Shown here in pieces: positions 51,448 to 64,000 of a stretch of 64,000 nt of DNA. This DNA comes from Xestospongia bergquistia (taxonomy: Eukaryota > Porifera > Demospongiae > Haplosclerida > Petrosiidae): contig OZ014413.1 in the NCBI GenBank assembly GCA_963965975.1, forward strand, positions 2,242,001 through 2,306,000. The letters run 5' to 3'. The notes beneath the pieces were generated by a model, which saw nothing but the letters and a program-made list of their open reading frames with translations, was not told the DNA's origin and ran no database searches. Position numbers and translations under genes: made by a program. The stretch's first letter is position 1. Every line of letters starts with the position of its first letter.

Positions 51448-51970
51448 TTAGCAATTATTTCTATTTCAAAATTGACCAGGCCGCAATAATTAGTTATATT
51501 GTCTTAAATTTTTTAGTTATTAAATATTTCATGTAGACTAATCATTGTATCAGCCCCTGCTCATCCAAAAAACTAACCACATTTTTAGATTAATGTCCAA
51601 GTGAAGACAAAAAACTCCATTTAAATATTGAGTGATGAATCCAATCTGTATAAATTTACTTCAAAGATTTCCTAAAAGTCCACAGAGAACTACAGCTGAA
51701 ACAATTTCACAGGCAAATGTCTTCTACTCAGTATCAGAACACTCCCACTGATAAATTAATCTTATTGTCATTTCATTCTCAGATAGCTCTTTATCTGTGT
51801 TAGATGGATTACAAACAGTAAGACAAGTAATACCGAAACGTACTAATAATATATTAATTGCATGAAGCCAAAAGAGTAAGTTATTTATTATTCATAGGCT
51901 ATTTACAGCTCCCACCCAATTAGGGGTGGTCCTTCTTCCTCGCTCATTCAGGCATTTAGTTTAGTTCAAG
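51448..51970. other. Intergenic, upstream of PI3K
   Basis: No gene is seen. The last 100 bases before the PI3K start are less AT-rich and probably hold its promoter or 5' UTR. Confidence 0.55.
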
Positions 51971-60241
<8,271 letters not shown>

Positions 60242-60873
60242 AAACTTGATTTTGAATTGAGAAATGTTTACTTTGTGACTAGTTTGTTCTATTTATTAAC
60301 AGTATTTTAATGCTTGTGGTAGATGTTAAATGAAAATTTTTTATTAAAATCTTTCTAGATAAAGAAATTCATTATATGAACTTGTTAATAGTACTCACAC
60401 TTTATTTAAATTGTTCTGTAGTATACATGCAGTTGTAATATAATTAAATAAATAATTTAGAACAATAGTCCCTATGGGTCTTGACTAATTATGAAAATTT
60501 TGTATACAATACACATAATGCATGATAATTAATTACACTTTAGGTTTGTGTAATTTTGATAATACAGGCTTCCATACTTTCCTCTACATTATGTGTTAAT
60601 TATAATTATACAGTACGACAAAGAGTATAAGGTTAATATGGAATCATGTCATTAACTCCAGTCATTATAATATTGTGTAGTAAGTATTGTTTGGTTCAAT
60701 AAGTTGATAAAGTTTGAATTTTTTATTTTTAAATGAAAATGAAAAGTAATAAATCAATAGGATTGACTCCTAATGAGTCATGAAACACTACTGTCCTATT
60801 TCTATGTCCTAATATCTACTAATTGTACTAGCTCCTAATGATTTAGTACAATATTATCTTGTTATGAAGTTCA
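60242..60873. other. Intergenic between PI3K and lectin (convergent 3' ends)
   Basis: AT-rich, no gene seen. Both neighbours end toward this stretch, so it holds two 3' UTRs. Confidence 0.6.
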
Positions 60874-61611
60874 TTACTTGTATAAAAGTAAGGCAAATGC
60901 ATCAACATCATGTCCACATTTAGATAGCATTCCTCCAGGTATACCTGAGCCAATGATAGGTACATATGGATGGCCTATAGTTTGCCCAATTTCAAAGTGT
61001 CCTCCATAATTAGTTCGAAACTCGATTTTCATGAAACGACCATGACCGCCACATTTGTCATTACCCCAATATCTAAGTTGTGTAATACGCTCTCCAAACC
61101 GAAAATAGTATTGACGTGATTCTCCTCCTGGTATTCCACATCTGTAGTATCTTGGATTGTAAGTTTTGAAGTCTTTAAATTTTAAGTAATGAATTTCTAT
61201 GCTCCGAATTGAGTGAGGTTGTGCATGAACCCTTATCCAGGTAATGTGTGTCTTGGTATTTGCATTGATATTGATATTTAGTGGGCCACCACCACTTCCT
61301 CCAATACGGACATTGTCACCATATATATGAGTATAAATATTGTGATCTCTGTATTGAAGGCAATGAGCAACAGTTGATGTAACATTCTTTACTCCTGTAG
61401 CTTGGTCTACAATGTAACTTTCGATGTAAGTCTTGTCTTGTGGAACATCTGCTTCCTTGCTATTATCATTTTCAGAATTGACCGTAACAAATTCCTCCCA
61501 ATATTGGATTCCTTCCTTCTCATTGTTTGTAGAGTAACGTTGAAGAGTTGCTGCATTGAGATGCAGTCCTGACATCAAAAGTAGAAATGAGATTATTGCT
61601 GAACACCACAT
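60874..61611 (-). CDS. Secreted jacalin-like lectin (single exon)
   Basis: 245 residues without introns. The start MWCSAIISFLLLMSGLHLNA is a clear signal peptide with cleavage near residue 20. A polar, acidic stretch follows to about residue 98, then a jacalin-like beta-prism domain: VRIGGSGGGPLNI, ITWIRVHAQPHSIRSIEIHY, GERITQLRYWG, MKIEFRTNYGGHFEIGQTIG and the end CGHDVDAFALLL. The GGxGG start, the TN before the Gly-rich loop and the terminal Asp-Ala pattern are those of jacalin-related lectins; three cysteines in the domain (RCGIPGG, KCGGHG, KCGHD) are unusual. It differs strongly from the lectin at 16065, has no furin site and lacks its intron. A soluble sugar-binding protein is likely; specificity unknown. 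Confidence 0.7.
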   Translation of the reverse strand: MWCSAIISFLLLMSGLHLNAATLQRYSTNNEKEGIQYWEEFVTVNSENDNSKEADVPQDKTYIESYIVDQATGVKNVTSTVAHCLQYRDHNIYTHIYGDNVRIGGSGGGPLNININANTKTHITWIRVHAQPHSIRSIEIHYLKFKDFKTYNPRYYRCGIPGGESRQYYFRFGERITQLRYWGNDKCGGHGRFMKIEFRTNYGGHFEIGQTIGHPYVPIIGSGIPGGMLSKCGHDVDAFALLLYK

Positions 61612-61811
61612 TGCGATAAGAGAGAGCAGTAATGATAGTAGCAGTCAAAGTAACAACTATGTTATGATATTATGAGAGTACACACTTTCTTCACACAGTC
61701 TCTGAATGAAGTTCTACTTTATTTCTCTCACTTTTATAGCAAAACAAACATTCCAAAGAAACTTTGATGGTTTCTCTACCAAATTAATTATCATAAGAAT
61801 GGAGGAAGAAT

Positions 61812-62136
61812 TTAACCTGATCAATTAATCATTAATTATTTAATCATTTGTACTAAGCATTAAAACTTGCTATAGTGTTCCAGACTCTCTCATTTATTAA
61901 AAATGTAACTGAAGTTTTACACAGAGTAATATAGTATACATTATTTCAGTTTGTAATAGTTTAGCATAGAATATATACTCTCATTTTTCTGTGTAGAGCT
62001 GAGATGCATCTTCCTATTGTATCTGTACGATGTGGCCTTGTGCTAGAGGCTTATTGTAGGGGGTGTGGTCAATACCGATCATCACTGGTATCTCAGGTGA
62101 GGAGGATATTACGAGAGCAATATACATAATTAAAAA

Positions 62137-62172
<36 letters not shown>

Positions 62173-64000
62173 TTGTAATATTTGTGTAATTTATACATGT
62201 ACATTTACATGTAGGTTGAGGCTATGAACTAGTGGATTCAATTAACAACTGAGCTCCAAAAACAAAAGCAAGCTAAAGTTGAAGAATTCAAAGACTACCT
62301 TAAAAGTCCACATTTGTTAAAAGCTATGGAAGACCTCCGCTCACCTCTTAATCCGTCACTCCTGTTTAAAGAACTAAAGTATGTAGTAACTTTACTCTAT
62401 ATACTAGTATAATGTTTTTAAAAGTTTTATTTTAGATCTCTAAGATTTGTTAAATGTGCTATGTTAAGTTTTTCTGTATTGTAAAAGGTGGTTATGTTAA
62501 TAGCAATGCCAATTTGGGACATGTATTTGATATTTGATTGATATACTACATACATGTATACCATATGATGCCTAGTAAAGATCATGTACACATTGTATAG
62601 AATGATGTCATGTTTCTCTTACTTAGAGCGGAGAAGTGTAAAGTAATGGACAGTAAAATGAGACCTCTCTGGCTTAATTTTGAGAACTTGGATCCTCTTG
62701 GAAAACCCATCTTACAAATCTTTAAGAATGGAGATGGTACGATGCTACATGTCAAATTACATACAGACTGTCAATGTACATGTATACTGACAGTCTGTAT
62801 AATATAATTACATATACATGGACACTGTACATTGCACATGCGATGTTTTACGAACGCTTTCTATCTTTGTCTTTTTAGATTTACGTCAAGACATGCTAAC
62901 TCTACAAGTTATGAGTATTATGGATAACCTATGGAGAGAAAATGGCCTGGACCTAAGGTCAGCAATATTATTGTTACATATTTAGCTACTCTTTATTTAT
63001 TCCTAGGTACAAATAAAAATAGTACATATATATTTGTTTTTATGTACAATTGCCAAACATGTTTAGTTTTTATGTTGTTGTCTTTTTTTAGGATGAATCC
63101 TTATGCTTGCCTATCTATGGGAGATCAAGTCGGTCTTATTGAAGTAGTATTGAATTCTGATACAATAGCTAAGATACAGAAAAAGCAGAGTGGAGCTAGA
63201 GGAGCATTTGATAAAAAGCTTTTGTATTCCTGGTTGAAAAGTAACAACAAAACACCTGAAGAGTAAGCTTTGTTTTTTCAATGCATACAATGTGTGTGTT
63301 TGATTCCTTTACTTGTTTGTGAATTGATACATTACATGTATTGTATGTACATATATGTGCGACCATTTTCAACAAATCACTAAACATTAGGTAAGAATTT
63401 CAAAATTGTATGTGTTCTATCAAGTACTATTTAGTTACAAGTATTTTGTATAGGAAGTCAACAATAATTGGTATCAGAAATTGTTAACTTCCTGTACAAA
63501 AACCATGTAACTGTAAAAATAACATGTTCTTTTTAAGAGCTATTTTGTGGCTGGATGACTATGGAATTTAGAGTACATGTGAATTACTTACTACACAATT
63601 GTTGCTTTATAAAAGTATGACATACTAAAATTACATAGTAATTCATGGGAAGTCTATTATACCACAGTAACCATCCATGTAAGGTATAAAATAGTTGTTA
63701 AAATGATACATTAATCTTTACAGTGAATTGTTGTTGACTTTCTATACAAAATGACTAAATAGTACTTGTTAGAACATACATAACATTTTACAAATCTTAT
63801 CAGACTTTGTTGCCTTTTTTCAAAAAGATGGTCACATACTACATGTATTTCATGTATATGTACATGTACTTCTATTATTATTTGATATTGTATGAACGTT
63901 TCCATACAGTGAATAGTGACAGAGTGTATGTATCTCTGTAGATTAGCTAGAGCTTTAGAAAACTTTAAACTGTCATGTGCTGGTAGCTGTGTGGCTACTT
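61812..64000 (+). pseudogene. Partial recent duplicate of the PI3K p110 3' half
   Basis: Begins within an intron: 61812 onward matches 57222 onward. It holds counterparts of exons 14-19 at 61997-62096, 62215-62378, 62627-62736, 62879-62957, 63092-63262 and from 63942 past the window edge. Exon sizes and splice sites are all conserved and the encoded residues are almost identical (one visible pair is VSVRYGLM to VSVRCGLV). A TAG at 62230-62232 replaces the Lys codon after VEAMN. No adaptor-binding, RAS-binding or C2 exons precede it; the lectin gene on the other strand lies there. A full-length kinase is impossible, but a kinase-domain fragment starting downstream of the stop cannot be ruled out. 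A non-processed segmental copy, since introns are included. Confidence 0.9.
62141..62169. repeat. (TA)n tract in duplicated PI3K intron
   Basis: A TA run of about 28 bases in the duplicate; the original intron near 57551-57571 has only a short one, so it expanded after duplication. Confidence 0.85.

Overview
The window is an AT-rich piece of animal genome with many short, GT-AG introns. The gene content (effector-type caspases without prodomains, a very large SRCR receptor with an AMOP/VWD/EGF tail, jacalin-like lectins, a class IA PI3-kinase, PAF-acetylhydrolases, rolling-stone-like membrane proteins and SAMD3-like relics) fits an early-branching metazoan. I think a demosponge of the Amphimedon kind is most likely; that placement is inference from gene style, not proof. 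No RNA genes, operons or bacterial features were seen.

Layout. 1-4782, minus strand: the 5' part of one caspase gene runs off the left edge, followed by a complete six-exon gene encoding two caspase domains in one chain. The first domain keeps the catalytic His and Cys; the second has lost both. 4983-5548: a hAT-type element with a perfect 8-bp target duplication. 7339-14668, minus strand: two tandem seven-exon genes for a PAF-acetylhydrolase (plasma/type II family). A third, inverted, copy lies at 22337-24667 on the plus strand. Copies 1 and 3 end in a membrane anchor; copy 2 stops before it. 16065-16772: a secreted jacalin-like lectin with a furin-type site. 18806-21235: a broken duplicate of the pseudo-caspase half, split by a SAMD3-like relic.

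26548-31298 and 50299-51447, plus strand: two rolling-stone-like multi-pass membrane protein genes. Intron 1 of the first holds a 3.6-kb CACTA (EnSpm) DNA transposon with TIRs and a TTA target duplication. 32190-47460, minus strand: a single large gene with signal peptide, 26 SRCR domains, IPT/TIG-like, AMOP, VWD and EGF modules, a transmembrane helix and a short cytoplasmic tail. 51971-60241, plus strand: a complete 21-exon p110 catalytic subunit of class IA PI3-kinase (1047 residues). 60874-61611, minus strand: a second secreted jacalin-like lectin. 61812-64000: a recent partial duplicate of the PI3K 3' half with one in-frame stop, running off the right edge.

The recurring theme of 1-26.5 kb is local duplication. 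A block carrying PAF-acetylhydrolase is present three times (two direct, one inverted), a caspase block twice, and the 5' flank of the rolling-stone-like gene three times, one of these with no gene attached. Filled and empty sites between the copies date several small transposon insertions. Functionally, the SRCR receptor, lectins, caspases, PI3K and PAF-acetylhydrolases are all plausible parts of cell recognition, signalling, death and inflammation-like responses, but they are neighbours and not a demonstrated pathway. The most interesting item is the active plus inactive tandem caspase.
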